Source: Thermomonas alba | GTDB lineage: Bacteria; Pseudomonadota; Gammaproteobacteria; Xanthomonadales; Xanthomonadaceae | DNA length: 64,000 nucleotides | Reading direction: 5' to 3' | Assembly (NCBI RefSeq): GCF_022419205.1 | Contig: NZ_JAJOZU010000002.1 | Span: 186,001 to 250,000, forward strand | In this document: positions 1-7,983 of the stretch, piece after piece | Position numbering within the stretch: the stretch's first letter is position 1 | Layout of the letters: every line of letters begins with the position of its first letter | Program-made: the position numbers and the translations under genes | Notes under the pieces: generated by a model | What the model saw: only the letters and a program-made list of their open reading frames with translations | Database searches by the model: none | Told to the model about the DNA's origin: nothing

Positions 1-351
1 CACCTCCAGGAACACCCGCTGCGCGCCGTGCCCGCGCGCGATTTTCAACAGCGCCTGCAGCATGCGCCGGCCCAGGCCGCGGCCTTCGAACTCCGGAGCC
101 GTGCACAGGTTCAGCACATGCGCCTCATCGGCGGCGACGCTGAGCACGCCATATCCGGCCAGACGGCCATCGGGCAGCTCCTGCACCCACATCGCATAGC
201 CGGCGCGCAGGCAGTCGCGGAAGATGCCGGGCGTCCATGGAAAGGCATAGGCGCGACGCTCGATCGCCATCACCGCCTCGAGATCGGCCTCGCGCATCGG
301 CCGCAGCCGCGGCTGCACCGCGCTGGCATAGGCGTCGAGCGCGGTGCTCAC
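1..351 (-). CDS. rimI: Ribosomal-protein-alanine N-acetyltransferase (partial, C-terminus outside window)
   Basis: GNAT-family acetyltransferase that acetylates the N-terminal alanine of ribosomal protein S18. The visible 117 residues begin with a GTG codon (VSTALDAYAS) and show RPMREADLEAVMAIERRAY, then FPWTPGIFRDCL, then the acetyl-CoA loop EGRGLGRRMLQALL, all typical of RimI. The C-terminal part lies beyond the left edge. The GTG overlaps the stop of the holD-like gene upstream (GTGA), so the two are probably translationally coupled in a pssA-holD-rimI transcription unit. RimI versus a related GNAT rests on the FPW motif and the holD-rimI order seen in E. coli. Confidence 0.85.
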   Translation of the reverse strand, partial: MSTALDAYASAVQPRLRPMREADLEAVMAIERRAYAFPWTPGIFRDCLRAGYAMWVQELPDGRLAGYGVLSVAADEAHVLNLCTAPEFEGRGLGRRMLQALLKIARGHGAQRVFLEV

Positions 352-659
352 GGGCGACCTCGACGCAGCGCGCGCAGGCGCGGCCACAACGCACGCTTGG
401 CGGCCGGATCGTCGCGCAGGCGCGGCAGCAGGTCGGCGATCCCGGCCTGCTGTGCCAGCAACGCCTGCGGCGACAGCCGCGCCGCCAGCGCCAGCTTCGC
501 CAGCAAGGCCGCATCACGCGCGTCCGGAGCCGCCTGCAGCGGTGCGACGGCGTGCTCCAGCGCGCGCTCGGGAGCGGCATTCGCCACCGCCGCGATCACC
601 CGATACGGGACGTGGCCGAGCTCGGCCAGCACCAGGCGCTGGAACGGATCCCAGCTCAA
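348..659 (-). CDS. holD: Putative DNA polymerase III psi subunit (HolD-like), 103 aa
   Basis: Small protein starting LSWDPFQRLVLAELG and ending LRDDPAAKRALWPRLRAL. The C-terminal stretch lines up with the end of E. coli HolD as I recall it (LRANPTARAALWQQI), and in E. coli holD also sits directly before rimI. Psi links the clamp loader to chi and SSB. I chose the TTG at 659 because GGAGG lies about seven bases upstream and the TTG overlaps the pssA stop codon. The end overlaps the rimI GTG. The protein is shorter than E. coli psi (137 aa). The assignment rests on short motif similarity plus synteny, so it is plausible rather than certain. Confidence 0.6.
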   Translation of the reverse strand: MSWDPFQRLVLAELGHVPYRVIAAVANAAPERALEHAVAPLQAAPDARDAALLAKLALAARLSPQALLAQQAGIADLLPRLRDDPAAKRALWPRLRALRRGRP

Positions 660-1432
660 CCGGCGACCTCCGCCGGCAGACGCCGGCGCCTGAACCACAG
701 CAGCGGACCGGACAGGGCATACAGGGTGCTGGCGCCGAGCAGGGTGATCGCCGGCGCGATCCACAGCGCGATCAGCCCCGCCAATACCAGCACCAGCGCA
801 AAGAACGGCACGCGATCGGCCTTCGCCCCCTCGCGCCCACCCTTGAAGCTGTTGTAGCGGATGCGGCTGACCATCAGCAGGCCCGCGACCACCGTGATCG
901 CCAGCGCGACGTAGCGCAGCTCTGGCCCCGGCCAGCCAAACTCATGGCAGACCCAGACGAAGCTGGCCACCAGCCCGGCGGCGGCCGGGCTGGCCAGGCC
1001 GATGAACCAGCGCTTGTCCACCATGCCCACCTGGCTGTTGAAGCGGGCCAGCCGCAGCGCCGCGCAGGCCGCGTACAGGAACGCGCCCAGCCAGCCGATC
1101 TTGCCCAGGGTGGGCCCGTCCAGCTTCAGCGACACCAGCGACCAGTGGTACATCAGCATCGCCGGCGCCATGCCGAAGCTGATCAGGTCGGACAGCGAGT
1201 CGTACTGCACCCCGAACTCGCTCTGGGTGTTGGTCAGCCGCGCCACCCGCCCATCCAAGCCGTCCAGCACCGCGGAAATGAAGATCGCGATGCAGGCCGC
1301 CTCGAAGTGCCCCTGCGAGGCGGCGATGATCGAGTAGAACCCGCCGAACAACGCGCCGGTGGTGAACAGGTTGGGCAGCAGATAGATGCCATGGCCGCGC
1401 GGACGCGGCGAAGGTTCCAGATTTTCGTTCAT
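656..1432 (-). CDS. pssA: CDP-diacylglycerol--serine O-phosphatidyltransferase
   Basis: Integral membrane enzyme of phospholipid synthesis that joins CDP-diacylglycerol and L-serine to give phosphatidylserine, the precursor of phosphatidylethanolamine. The 258-aa protein carries the CDP-alcohol phosphotransferase signature at residues 60-82: D60-G61-x2-A64-R65, eight residues, G74-x3-D78-x3-D82. Several hydrophobic helices follow (FLYAACAALRLARF, LRYVALAITVVAGLL, FFALVLVLAGLIALW). It is first in a unit with holD and rimI on the minus strand. A TAAACT hexamer lies six bases before the ATG, so the mRNA may be leaderless. Confidence 0.95.
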   Translation of the reverse strand: MNENLEPSPRPRGHGIYLLPNLFTTGALFGGFYSIIAASQGHFEAACIAIFISAVLDGLDGRVARLTNTQSEFGVQYDSLSDLISFGMAPAMLMYHWSLVSLKLDGPTLGKIGWLGAFLYAACAALRLARFNSQVGMVDKRWFIGLASPAAAGLVASFVWVCHEFGWPGPELRYVALAITVVAGLLMVSRIRYNSFKGGREGAKADRVPFFALVLVLAGLIALWIAPAITLLGASTLYALSGPLLWFRRRRLPAEVAG

Positions 1433-1438
1433 GGCCCC

Positions 1439-1444
1439 AGTTTA
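1439..1444 (-). promoter_or_regulatory. -10-like hexamer of pssA (leaderless type)
   Basis: TAAACT on the minus strand, six bases before the pssA ATG. Transcription starting 6-7 bases downstream would begin at the start codon. I see no good -35 element. It is one of a recurring set in this window. Confidence 0.45.
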
Positions 1445-1504
1445 CGGGGTTGCAGTGGAGACGGCGCGGTGCTGGAATCGGCCGGCATTCCCCCGGAGCC
1501 TGCC

Positions 1505-1897
1505 ATGACCTTCAGCCGCATCCTCGCACTGTCCGTACTCGCCGCCGCGCTCGCCGCACCGGCTGCGGCCCAGCAACAGCAGCGCGTCTATCAGTGGAAG
1601 GACGCCAACGGCGTCACCCACTACACCGACACTCCGCCATCCGGCCGCCATCAAACGCGCGACATCGACGTGCGCACCGGCACCACCGCCCCCAGCGAAC
1701 CCAAGCAGGCCGCCGAGAGCGAGCAGTGCACCAACGCGCGCGCCAATCTCAAGCGCCTGCAGAGCAATGAGCCGATCGGCTTCGACAGCAACGGCGACGG
1801 CAAGCCCGACCGCAACCTCACCGCCGACGAGCGCAAGGCGCAGACCGAACTGAACGCGGCCGCGGTCAAGGCGTTCTGCCCTCCAGGAAAATCCTGA
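1505..1897 (+). CDS. Secreted DUF4124-domain protein, 130 aa
   Basis: Has an N-terminal signal peptide (MTFSRILALSVLAAALAAPA, cleavage near AAAQ), then a DUF4124 core with VYQWKDANGVTHYTDTPP at about residues 28-45. The C-terminal part holds a calcium-loop-like DSNGDGKPD and a cysteine pair. DUF4124 proteins are common in Xanthomonadaceae; their role is unknown, though they are thought to be envelope proteins. A CCCGGAG ribosome binding site precedes the ATG. A second, smaller DUF4124 gene follows seven bases after the stop, so the two are probably one operon and perhaps a diverged duplication. Confidence 0.8.
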   Translation: MTFSRILALSVLAAALAAPAAAQQQQRVYQWKDANGVTHYTDTPPSGRHQTRDIDVRTGTTAPSEPKQAAESEQCTNARANLKRLQSNEPIGFDSNGDGKPDRNLTADERKAQTELNAAAVKAFCPPGKS

Positions 1898-1904
1898 GGA
1901 CGCC

Positions 1905-2174
1905 GTGAGGCAGTGGATCTGGCTGGTGCTGCTGGCGCTTGCGGCCGCCGCCGCGGCCCGCTGGTGGTACACGGTGGAGAGGCCGCGCCGCGCGCTGGAG
2001 CAACAGGCCGCCGCCGAGGCGGCGGCGATCCGCGCCGAACGCGCCAACACCCTTTACCGCTGGCGCGACGCTGACGGCATCCTGCACGTCAGCGACACCC
2101 CGCCCAAGCACCATCGCTACGAGCGTATCCCCAAGCTGCCCAAGGCCGACCGCGCGAGCGACGAATCGCGCTAA
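1905..2174 (+). CDS. Membrane-anchored DUF4124-domain protein, 89 aa
   Basis: Starts with GTG. A single hydrophobic segment (IWLVLLALAAAAAA, residues 4-17) is followed by a charged, alanine-rich linker and a DUF4124 core, LYRWRDADGILHVSDTPP, at about residues 50-67. That core matches the VYQWKDANG...DTPP core of the preceding gene, so both are probably members of one family, with this one anchored by an uncleaved helix instead of a classic signal peptide. The first gene ends seven bases upstream. Function unknown. A cluster of three inverted repeats follows directly. Confidence 0.7.
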   Translation: MRQWIWLVLLALAAAAAARWWYTVERPRRALEQQAAAEAAAIRAERANTLYRWRDADGILHVSDTPPKHHRYERIPKLPKADRASDESR

Positions 2175-2249
2175 GGACCCTCTGATCAACTCAGAGGGTC
2201 CCGTCGGCCATGGATGGCCGGCTGACAACGCCTGGATGGCGTTGTTCAG
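2175..2249. repeat. Cluster of three consecutive inverted repeats before proS
   Basis: Three hairpins lie side by side. The first is GGACCCTCTGA/TCAGAGGGTCC (2175-2185 and 2191-2201, perfect 11 bp). The second is CGGCCAT/ATGGCCG (2205-2211 and 2214-2220, perfect 7 bp). The third is ACAACGCC/GGCGTTGT (2225-2232 and 2238-2245), extended by CTG/CAG. No T-run follows, so these are not classic intrinsic terminators. The packing resembles a REP/BIME-type element. I found no second copy in this window. Confidence 0.6.
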
Positions 2250-2354
2250 ACCTTCCCTAAAAAGCGCGGCGGTCGGCGCGCGCACTCCCGGATCAGCGCC
2301 CGCCCTGCCCGCGCATGGCAGAATGCACGCTTCGTCCAGATTCGAAACGCCTGC

Positions 2355-4064
2355 ATGCGCCTGTCGCAGTTCCATCTCCATACCGAAAAGGAAACCCCGG
2401 CGGAAGCCGAGATCGTCAGCCACAAGCTGATGCTCAAAGCCGGCATGATCCGCAAGCTGGCCGCCGGCCTGTACACCTGGTCGCCGCTGGGCCTGCGCGT
2501 GTTGCGCAAAGTCGAAGCGGTGGTGCGCGAGGAAATGAACCGCGCCGGCGCGATCGAAATGGCGATGCCCTCGGTGCAACCGAGGGAGTTGTGGGAAGAG
2601 ACCGGGCGCTGGGCCAAGTTTGGCCCGCAGCTGCTGAAGATCCGCGACCGCAAGGAGCAGGAATACTGCTTCACCCCGACCGCGGAGGAAGCCGTCACCG
2701 ATTTCTTCCGCCAGGAGTTTTCCAGCTACAAGCAGCTGCCGGTGAATCTGTACCAGATCACCACCAAGTTCCGCGACGAGATCCGCCCGCGCTTCGGAGT
2801 GATGCGCGCGCGCGAGTTTTTGATGAAGGATGCCTATTCCTTCCACATCGACGACGATTCGCTGCGGGCGGAATACCGCAACATGTATGACGCCTACACC
2901 CGCATTTTCACCCGGCTGGGCCTGAAGTTCCGCGCGGTGGCCGCAGACACCGGCGCGATCGGCGGCACGGCCTCGCACGAGTTCCAGGTGCTGGCCGATT
3001 CCGGCGAGGATGCGCTGGCCTATTCCGATGCATCCGATTACGCCGCCAACGTGGAACTGGCCGAGGCGATCGCGCCCGGCCCGCGCGCGGCCGCCACCGA
3101 ACCTCTGCGCGAAGTCGCCACCCCGACCCAGAAAACCTGCGAGGACGTCGCCGCGCTGCTGGGCATCCCGCTGGCGCGCACGGTGAAATCGGTGGCGGTG
3201 ATGGGTGTCGACGCCGCTGGCCAGCCGCAGTTCACCCTGGCGCTGGTGCGCGGCGATCACGTAGTGAATGAAATCAAGCTGGCCAAGCTGCCCGGGCTTG
3301 CAGAGTATCGCCTGGCCAGCGAGGCGGAGATTCTCGAATATCTCGGCAGCGAGCCGGGCTTCCTCGGCCCGCGGCATCCGCGCAAACCGATCCGGGTGAT
3401 CGCCGACCGCACGGTGGCGGCGATGGCCGATTTCGTCGTCGGCGCCAACAAATCCGGCTTCCACCTTGCCGGCGTCAACTGGGGCCGCGACCTGCCCGAA
3501 CCGGAAGTGGCGGACATCCGCAACGTGGTCGAAGGCGACCCCTCGCCGGATGGCAAGGGCACGCTGCGCATGGCGCGCGGGATCGAAGTCGGCCACGTGT
3601 TCGCGCTCGGCCGTAAATATTCCGAGGCGATGCGCTGCACCGTGCTGGACGCCAGCGGCAAGGCCGTACATCCGGCGATGGGCTGCTATGGCATCGGCAT
3701 TTCGCGCATCGTCGCTGCCGCCATCGAGCAGCATCACGACGAGGCCGGGATCTGCTGGCCGCCGGCGATGGCGCCGTGGCAGGTCGCGGTGTGCGTGATC
3801 AACCCGAAGAACGACGCGGCCGTCACCGCCGCCGCCGAAGCGCTGTATGCCGAACTCGTGGCCGCCGGCATCGATGTCGCGCTCGACGATCGCGGCCTGC
3901 GCCCGGGAGCGATGTTCGCGGATATCGAGCTGATCGGCATTCCGCACCGGGTGGTGGTGTCCGCGCGCGGGCTCGAAGCCGGTACGTTCGAATATCGCGG
4001 GCGCACTGCCCGCGAATCCGAGCACCTGGATCGTGCCGCGCTGCTGGAAAAACTCCGCGCATGA
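2355..4064 (+). CDS. proS: Proline--tRNA ligase (bacterial type, with editing domain)
   Basis: Cytoplasmic class II aminoacyl-tRNA synthetase that charges tRNA-Pro. The 569-aa length and the N-terminus [19 protein letters not shown] are typical of bacterial ProRS. The catalytic core is split by a YbaK-like insertion (roughly residues 230-400, containing [16 protein letters not shown] and [19 protein letters not shown]) that hydrolyses mischarged alanyl-tRNA-Pro. Motif 2 is seen as [17 protein letters not shown] and motif 3 as [17 protein letters not shown]. The anticodon-binding domain fills the last hundred residues. A CAGAAT hexamer at 2327-2332 is a possible -10 element, with a leader of about 20 bases. 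Confidence 0.97.
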   Translation: MRLSQFHLHTEKETPAEAEIVSHKLMLKAGMIRKLAAGLYTWSPLGLRVLRKVEAVVREEMNRAGAIEMAMPSVQPRELWEETGRWAKFGPQLLKIRDRKEQEYCFTPTAEEAVTDFFRQEFSSYKQLPVNLYQITTKFRDEIRPRFGVMRAREFLMKDAYSFHIDDDSLRAEYRNMYDAYTRIFTRLGLKFRAVAADTGAIGGTASHEFQVLADSGEDALAYSDASDYAANVELAEAIAPGPRAAATEPLREVATPTQKTCEDVAALLGIPLARTVKSVAVMGVDAAGQPQFTLALVRGDHVVNEIKLAKLPGLAEYRLASEAEILEYLGSEPGFLGPRHPRKPIRVIADRTVAAMADFVVGANKSGFHLAGVNWGRDLPEPEVADIRNVVEGDPSPDGKGTLRMARGIEVGHVFALGRKYSEAMRCTVLDASGKAVHPAMGCYGIGISRIVAAAIEQHHDEAGICWPPAMAPWQVAVCVINPKNDAAVTAAAEALYAELVAAGIDVALDDRGLRPGAMFADIELIGIPHRVVVSARGLEAGTFEYRGRTARESEHLDRAALLEKLRA

Positions 4065-4094
4065 ACGAATCCTGGCGAAATCCCTCCCGCAAAT

Positions 4095-4157
4095 ACTCAT
4101 CCATGAAATGAATGGAGTATGATCGACCAATCCAAGGGACTGGATACCCCTCCATTC
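4095..4157 (+). promoter_or_regulatory. Promoter region of the H-NS-like gene with inverted arms
   Basis: TATGAT at 4118-4123 is a good -10; no strong -35 is visible. Perfect 8-bp inverted arms GAATGGAG (4110-4117) and CTCCATTC (4150-4157) flank the expected start site, with an inner pair ATCCA/TGGAT. The stretch is AT-richer than its surroundings, as expected for autoregulation by an H-NS-type protein (inference). Confidence 0.4.
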
Positions 4158-4176
4158 CAAATAGCAGAAACCAACC

Positions 4177-4545
4177 ATGAGCCTGAATATCGACGATCTC
4201 AGTCCGCAGGAGCTGGCCGCCCTGATCGCCCGCGCCAACAAGCGCAAGAAGCTGCTGGCCAAGCGTAAGCCCGCGGCGCAGGTCAAGGCCGCCGTGGCCA
4301 AGCTGCTCAAGAGCGCCGGCTGGACCTTTGAAGAGCTGTACGGCAAATCCGCCGGCGGTGGTAGCGCCACGCCGAAGAAACCACGCAAGGCCGCCGTCAA
4401 GCGCAGCGCCGGCAAGGTGCCGCCGAAGTACCGCAATCCGGCGAATGAAAAGGAAACCTGGACCGGGCGCGGGCGCCCGCCGCGCTGGCTGGCGGCGGAG
4501 CTGGCCGCCGGGCGCAAGCTGGAAGAGTTCCTGATCCAGCAGTAA
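4177..4545 (+). CDS. H-NS family nucleoid-associated protein (xrvA-like), 122 aa
   Basis: Small basic DNA-binding protein. The N-terminal 60 residues form an oligomerisation-type helix (LSPQELAALIARANKRKK). A flexible lysine-rich linker (TPKKPRKAAVKRSAG) leads to the C-terminal DNA-binding motif TWTGRGRPPRWLAAELAAGR, which carries the RGRPPRW hook that inserts into the AT-rich minor groove. This is the H-NS/BV3F/XrvA type common in Xanthomonads, where such proteins silence AT-rich genes and affect virulence. A monocistronic unit is likely, with its own promoter and a strong terminator 30 bases downstream. Confidence 0.85.
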   Translation: MSLNIDDLSPQELAALIARANKRKKLLAKRKPAAQVKAAVAKLLKSAGWTFEELYGKSAGGGSATPKKPRKAAVKRSAGKVPPKYRNPANEKETWTGRGRPPRWLAAELAAGRKLEEFLIQQ

Positions 4546-4572
4546 TCCCGCCTGCCACCCGGTGGCACGCGT

Positions 4573-4600
4573 AAAAACGCCGGCAGCCGCCGGCGTTTTT
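4573..4600 (+). terminator. Rho-independent terminator after the H-NS-like gene
   Basis: Perfect stem AAAAACGCCGGC/GCCGGCGTTTTT with a 4-base loop and a T5 tail. The symmetric A and T tracts could serve both strands, so it may also end the convergent exporter gene. Confidence 0.9.
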
Positions 4601-4673
4601 GTTGCTCACGCGCAACCCCGAAACTCGTATTCGATCACGCACGCCCAGGAGGTGCCGCCGACGAGTTTCGACG

Positions 4674-5924
4674 TCACAGATTGCGGCGCGCGCTCACCAG
4701 CAGATTTCCAAACAGGAGCCCGGCCAGCAGCGCCATCAGGGTATTCAACGCGGCCAGCGCGGCCTCCTGCCCGGCGCCCAGATCCTGCGCCTGGACCAGG
4801 GTGATCACCCCGCGCAGGGCCACGCTGCCCGGTACCAGCATGATCAGCCCCGGCAGCCGGACCAGCGCGCCCGGGCGGTTGAACCTGCGCCCGTAGAGAT
4901 TGCCGGCGGCGGTGGTCAGCAGCGCCGCCAGGAACAGCCCGGCCTGTGGCCCGAACCATTCGCCGCCATAGCGCGAAATCAAATAGCCGGAAACCGCCGC
5001 CGCCATCACCAGCGGGTAGTCGCGGCGGTGCGCGCGGAACGACACCGCGAACGCGAACGCGCCCAGCGCCAGCGCTGTCCACATCACCCAGTCCGGCTGC
5101 GGGCGCAGGGCGCGCACCTGCGGCGTGATTCCCAGCTGCTGGGCCAGGCCAAGGGCGATCGCGGTGCCGATGGTGAGCTTGAGGATGGTGGTCAGCGCGC
5201 CGGCGAAGCGCGCGGTGCCCGACACCAGATGGTGGCTGGTCAGCTCGTTCATCGCGTTGGTCAGCGCCATGCCAGGCAGCAGCACGATCAGCGAGGCGAT
5301 GATCACGGTATTGAGATTGAGCGGCCCGATCCAGACCGACGCCGCGATCGCCAGCGCGCCGGCCACCAGCCCGCAGATGGCCTCGAACGCCTCTCCCAGC
5401 TGCGGTCGCGCCTGCACCGCCAGCTCCAGCAGGCCGATCACCAGCCCGATCACGGCGGCGGTGCCGATGTCCAGCCACGGCAGCCGCAGCAGGCCCGCCA
5501 CCGCGGTCGATGCCAGGGCAAACGCCAACACCTGCATCAGCCGCCCGCGGCGTCCGGCCACCCGCTGCAGCGCGCGCAGGGCCTGCCGTCCCTCCGCGAT
5601 CTGCATGCGCCCGGCCAGCACGTCCTCGGCGATGCGGTCGGCCTCGCACAGCTTGTACAGGTTGGTGTCGCCGCCACCGAGCCGGATCACGCGGGTGGTC
5701 TCGGTCTCGCCCGGCGCGCGGCGCGGATCGCTGAACGCCAGGATCATGCCGGTGGGATTCACCCACGGCTCGCAGTCCAGCCCCAGCCGTTTGGCCACGC
5801 CCACGATCGCGCCCTCCAGACGCTGCGCGGTAGTGCCATAGGCGTGCAGGTGCTCGGCCAGCTCCACCACGAAGGCGACACGCTCGGTATAGGAAACGGC
5901 ATCGTGACAGGCAGGTGTGCGCAT
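4674..5924 (-). CDS. ThrE-family threonine/serine exporter
   Basis: Polytopic inner-membrane protein of about 416 residues. An N-terminal cytoplasmic domain (AFVVELAEHLHAYGTTAQRLE ... DTNLYKLCEADRIAEDVLAG) is followed by about ten hydrophobic helices. Those include TAAVIGLVIGLLELAVQ, NTVIIASLIVLLPGMALTNAM and a GSVALRGVITL motif in the C-terminal half. This matches the fused DUF1212/ThrE exporter architecture known from Corynebacterium ThrE. The substrate is probably threonine or serine, by family only. I chose the ATG at 5924; an in-frame GTG at 5957 would add eleven non-conserved residues. It is divergent from the lipid transport operon 70 bases away. Confidence 0.8.
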   Translation of the reverse strand: MRTPACHDAVSYTERVAFVVELAEHLHAYGTTAQRLEGAIVGVAKRLGLDCEPWVNPTGMILAFSDPRRAPGETETTRVIRLGGGDTNLYKLCEADRIAEDVLAGRMQIAEGRQALRALQRVAGRRGRLMQVLAFALASTAVAGLLRLPWLDIGTAAVIGLVIGLLELAVQARPQLGEAFEAICGLVAGALAIAASVWIGPLNLNTVIIASLIVLLPGMALTNAMNELTSHHLVSGTARFAGALTTILKLTIGTAIALGLAQQLGITPQVRALRPQPDWVMWTALALGAFAFAVSFRAHRRDYPLVMAAAVSGYLISRYGGEWFGPQAGLFLAALLTTAAGNLYGRRFNRPGALVRLPGLIMLVPGSVALRGVITLVQAQDLGAGQEAALAALNTLMALLAGLLFGNLLVSARRNL

Positions 5925-5992
5925 CGTGCAAGCATGACATGCGCGCGCGGCATTCACACCCGCATCACGGCTTTGCGTATGCTTGTCCGCGC

Positions 5993-7114
5993 ATGAGCCG
6001 CGCGCCTGACTCCCAGATGCCCACCGCGCGTCCCGATCCCGACGACCCGCAGGTCCTGCGCCTGGGCGGCCGCTGGACGCTGCCCTTTGCCACTGAAATC
6101 AGTGCGGCCTTGCGCGCGGTGCCCGCGGGCATCACCTGCATCGACGCGCGCGGCGTGGAACGCCTGGATTCGCTGGGCGTGCTGCAGCTTTTGCGCTGCG
6201 CCGACCGCCACGGCCTGACGTTCGACCGCTTCCGCTTCCGCGACGAGCACCAGGCGCTGATCAGCGCGATCGAGGATGTCCGCGACGACCGCCCCAAGGG
6301 CCGCCGCGACACCGGCTTCATCGCCGCGCTGGAGCGCCTGGGGCGCGCGATCGCGGGCAATGCGCGCGAGGTGCTGGCGCTGGTGGCCTTCCTCGGCGAG
6401 GTGCTGGTCAAGCTCTTGCGCCTACTGAAGGAGCCGCGCCGGCTGCGGATCACCGCGACCGTGCACCACATGGAGCAGGTGGGGCTGGACGCGGTGCCGC
6501 TGGTGGCGCTGCTGTCGTTCATGGTGGGCGCGGTGATCGCGTTCCTGGGCGCCACCGTGCTGGCCGATTTCGGCGCCACCCTCTACGTGGTGCAGCTGGT
6601 CACCATCGCGTTCCTGCGTGAATTCGGGGTGCTGCTGGCGGCGATCCTGCTGGCCGGGCGCACCGCCAGCGCGTTCACCGCGCAGATCGGGATGATGGTC
6701 AATCGCGAGGAAGTGGACGCGATCCGGGTGCTCGGGCTCGATCCGATCGACCTGCTGGTGATCCCGCGGGTATTGGCGCTGCTGGCGATGCTGCCGCTGC
6801 TCGCGTTCATCGCGATGATGGCCGGCCTGTTGGGCGGGATGGCGGTCGGCGCGCTGGCGCTGGACATCCCGGCCGCCGCCTATCTCACCCGCATGCAGGA
6901 GACCATGAACATCCACCATTTCGTGGTCGGCATGGCCAAGGCGCCGTTTTTCGCACTCACCATCGCGCTGATCGGCTGCCTCGAAGGCCTGCAGGTCCAG
7001 GGCACGGCGCAGTCGCTGGGCGAGCGCACCACCTCCAGCGTGGTGCAGGCGATCTCGCTGGTGATCGTGCTGGATGCGCTGGCCGCGCTGTGGTTCATGG
7101 AGATCGACTTCTGA
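5993..7114 (+). CDS. mlaE: MlaE-type ABC permease with N-terminal STAS-like domain
   Basis: First gene of a phospholipid transport operon. Residues about 25-100 (VLRLGGRWTLPFATEI ... DARGVERLDSLGVLQLL) look like a STAS domain, the fold of MlaB. The rest is an MlaE/YrbE permease with the family hallmarks FLREFGVLLAAILLAGRTAS, MMVNREEVDAIRVLGLDP and FFALTIALIGCLEG, and five or six membrane helices. Here the MlaB-like function seems fused to the permease. The partner ATPase overlaps the 3' end. A TATGCT hexamer at 5977-5982 could start an almost leaderless mRNA. Mla-type systems move phospholipids between the outer and inner membranes. Confidence 0.85.
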   Translation: MSRAPDSQMPTARPDPDDPQVLRLGGRWTLPFATEISAALRAVPAGITCIDARGVERLDSLGVLQLLRCADRHGLTFDRFRFRDEHQALISAIEDVRDDRPKGRRDTGFIAALERLGRAIAGNAREVLALVAFLGEVLVKLLRLLKEPRRLRITATVHHMEQVGLDAVPLVALLSFMVGAVIAFLGATVLADFGATLYVVQLVTIAFLREFGVLLAAILLAGRTASAFTAQIGMMVNREEVDAIRVLGLDPIDLLVIPRVLALLAMLPLLAFIAMMAGLLGGMAVGALALDIPAAAYLTRMQETMNIHHFVVGMAKAPFFALTIALIGCLEGLQVQGTAQSLGERTTSSVVQAISLVIVLDALAALWFMEIDF

Positions 7115-7938
7115 ACGCGCACGCCGCCAGCGAAGAGCGCACGGCCGCGCGGGATGTCGTCGCCGACGCGGACGCACCGATCATCCGCGTGCGCGGCCTG
7201 GTGAACCGATTCGGTCGCCAGCTGGTGCACGACGGGCTGGATCTGGACGTGCGCCGCGGCGAGATCCTGGGCGTGGTCGGCGGCTCCGGCAGCGGCAAGT
7301 CGGTGCTGATGCGCACCCTGCTCGGGCTGCTCACCCCGAGCGCAGGCGCGATCGACATCCTGGGCGCGGATGCGCGTTCGCCAGACCCTTCCGTGCGTCG
7401 GCATATCCGGCGCAACATCGGCGTCCTGTTCCAGGACGGCGCGCTGTTTTCCTCGCTCACGGTCGGCGAGAACGTGCAGGTCCCGCTGAAGGAGTACTAC
7501 CCCGAGCTGCCCGACTCGCTGCGCTACGAGCTGGCGCTGCTGAAGGTGAAGCTGGCCGGGCTGCCGGCGGATGCGCTGGACAAGCTGCCCGCGCAGCTGT
7601 CGGGCGGCATGCGCAAACGCGCCGCGCTGGCGCGCGCGCTGGCGCTGGATCCGCCGCTGCTGTTCCTGGACGAGCCCACCGCGGGGCTGGACCCGATCAG
7701 CGCGGCCGCGTTCGACCAGCTCCTGCACACCCTGCGTGCGGCGCTGGGGCTGACCGTGTTTCTGATCACCCACGACCTCGACACCCTGTACGCGATCTGC
7801 GACCGGGTGGCGGTGCTGGCCGACCGCAAGATCGTCGCGGTGGCGCCGCTGTCCGAGCTGGAGAAGCTCGACCATCCGTGGGTGCAGGACTACTTCAACG
7901 GGCCGCGCGGACGCGCAGCACGCGCCGCCCGGACGTGA
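7090..7938 (+). CDS. mlaF: MlaF-type ABC transporter ATP-binding protein
   Basis: Cytoplasmic ATPase that powers the adjacent permease. Walker A is GGSGSGKS (residues 64-71), the signature is LSGGM (170-174), Walker B is LLFLDEP (190-196) followed by TAGLDP, and the switch histidine is in FLITHDLDT. The N-terminal 30 residues are not conserved. The only long start is a GTG at 7090, inside the end of mlaE; a CTG at 7111 that overlaps the mlaE stop is an alternative. Best match is to the MlaF/Ttg2A family, given the neighbouring MlaE and MCE genes. Confidence 0.9.
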   Translation: MVHGDRLLNAHAASEERTAARDVVADADAPIIRVRGLVNRFGRQLVHDGLDLDVRRGEILGVVGGSGSGKSVLMRTLLGLLTPSAGAIDILGADARSPDPSVRRHIRRNIGVLFQDGALFSSLTVGENVQVPLKEYYPELPDSLRYELALLKVKLAGLPADALDKLPAQLSGGMRKRAALARALALDPPLLFLDEPTAGLDPISAAAFDQLLHTLRAALGLTVFLITHDLDTLYAICDRVAVLADRKIVAVAPLSELEKLDHPWVQDYFNGPRGRAARAART

Positions 7939-7970
7939 GCCGCATGCACGCCCCGCACACACCCATGCCG

Positions 7971-7976
7971 TAAAGT
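7971..7976 (+). promoter_or_regulatory. -10-like hexamer before the MCE gene
   Basis: TAAAGT seven bases before the ATG of the MCE-domain gene. It could drive a near-leaderless internal transcript within the operon. No clear -35 is visible. Confidence 0.35.
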
Positions 7977-7983
7977 CAGAACC

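Noticed and set aside
4063-4110. A 16-codon frame starting at the end of proS (ATGA overlap)
   Set aside because: Too short, not followed by any matching context, and lying in the promoter region of the H-NS-like gene.
1866-4568. A 900-codon minus-strand frame opposite proS and the H-NS-like gene
   Set aside because: Antisense shadow; the coding strand carries intact ProRS motifs.
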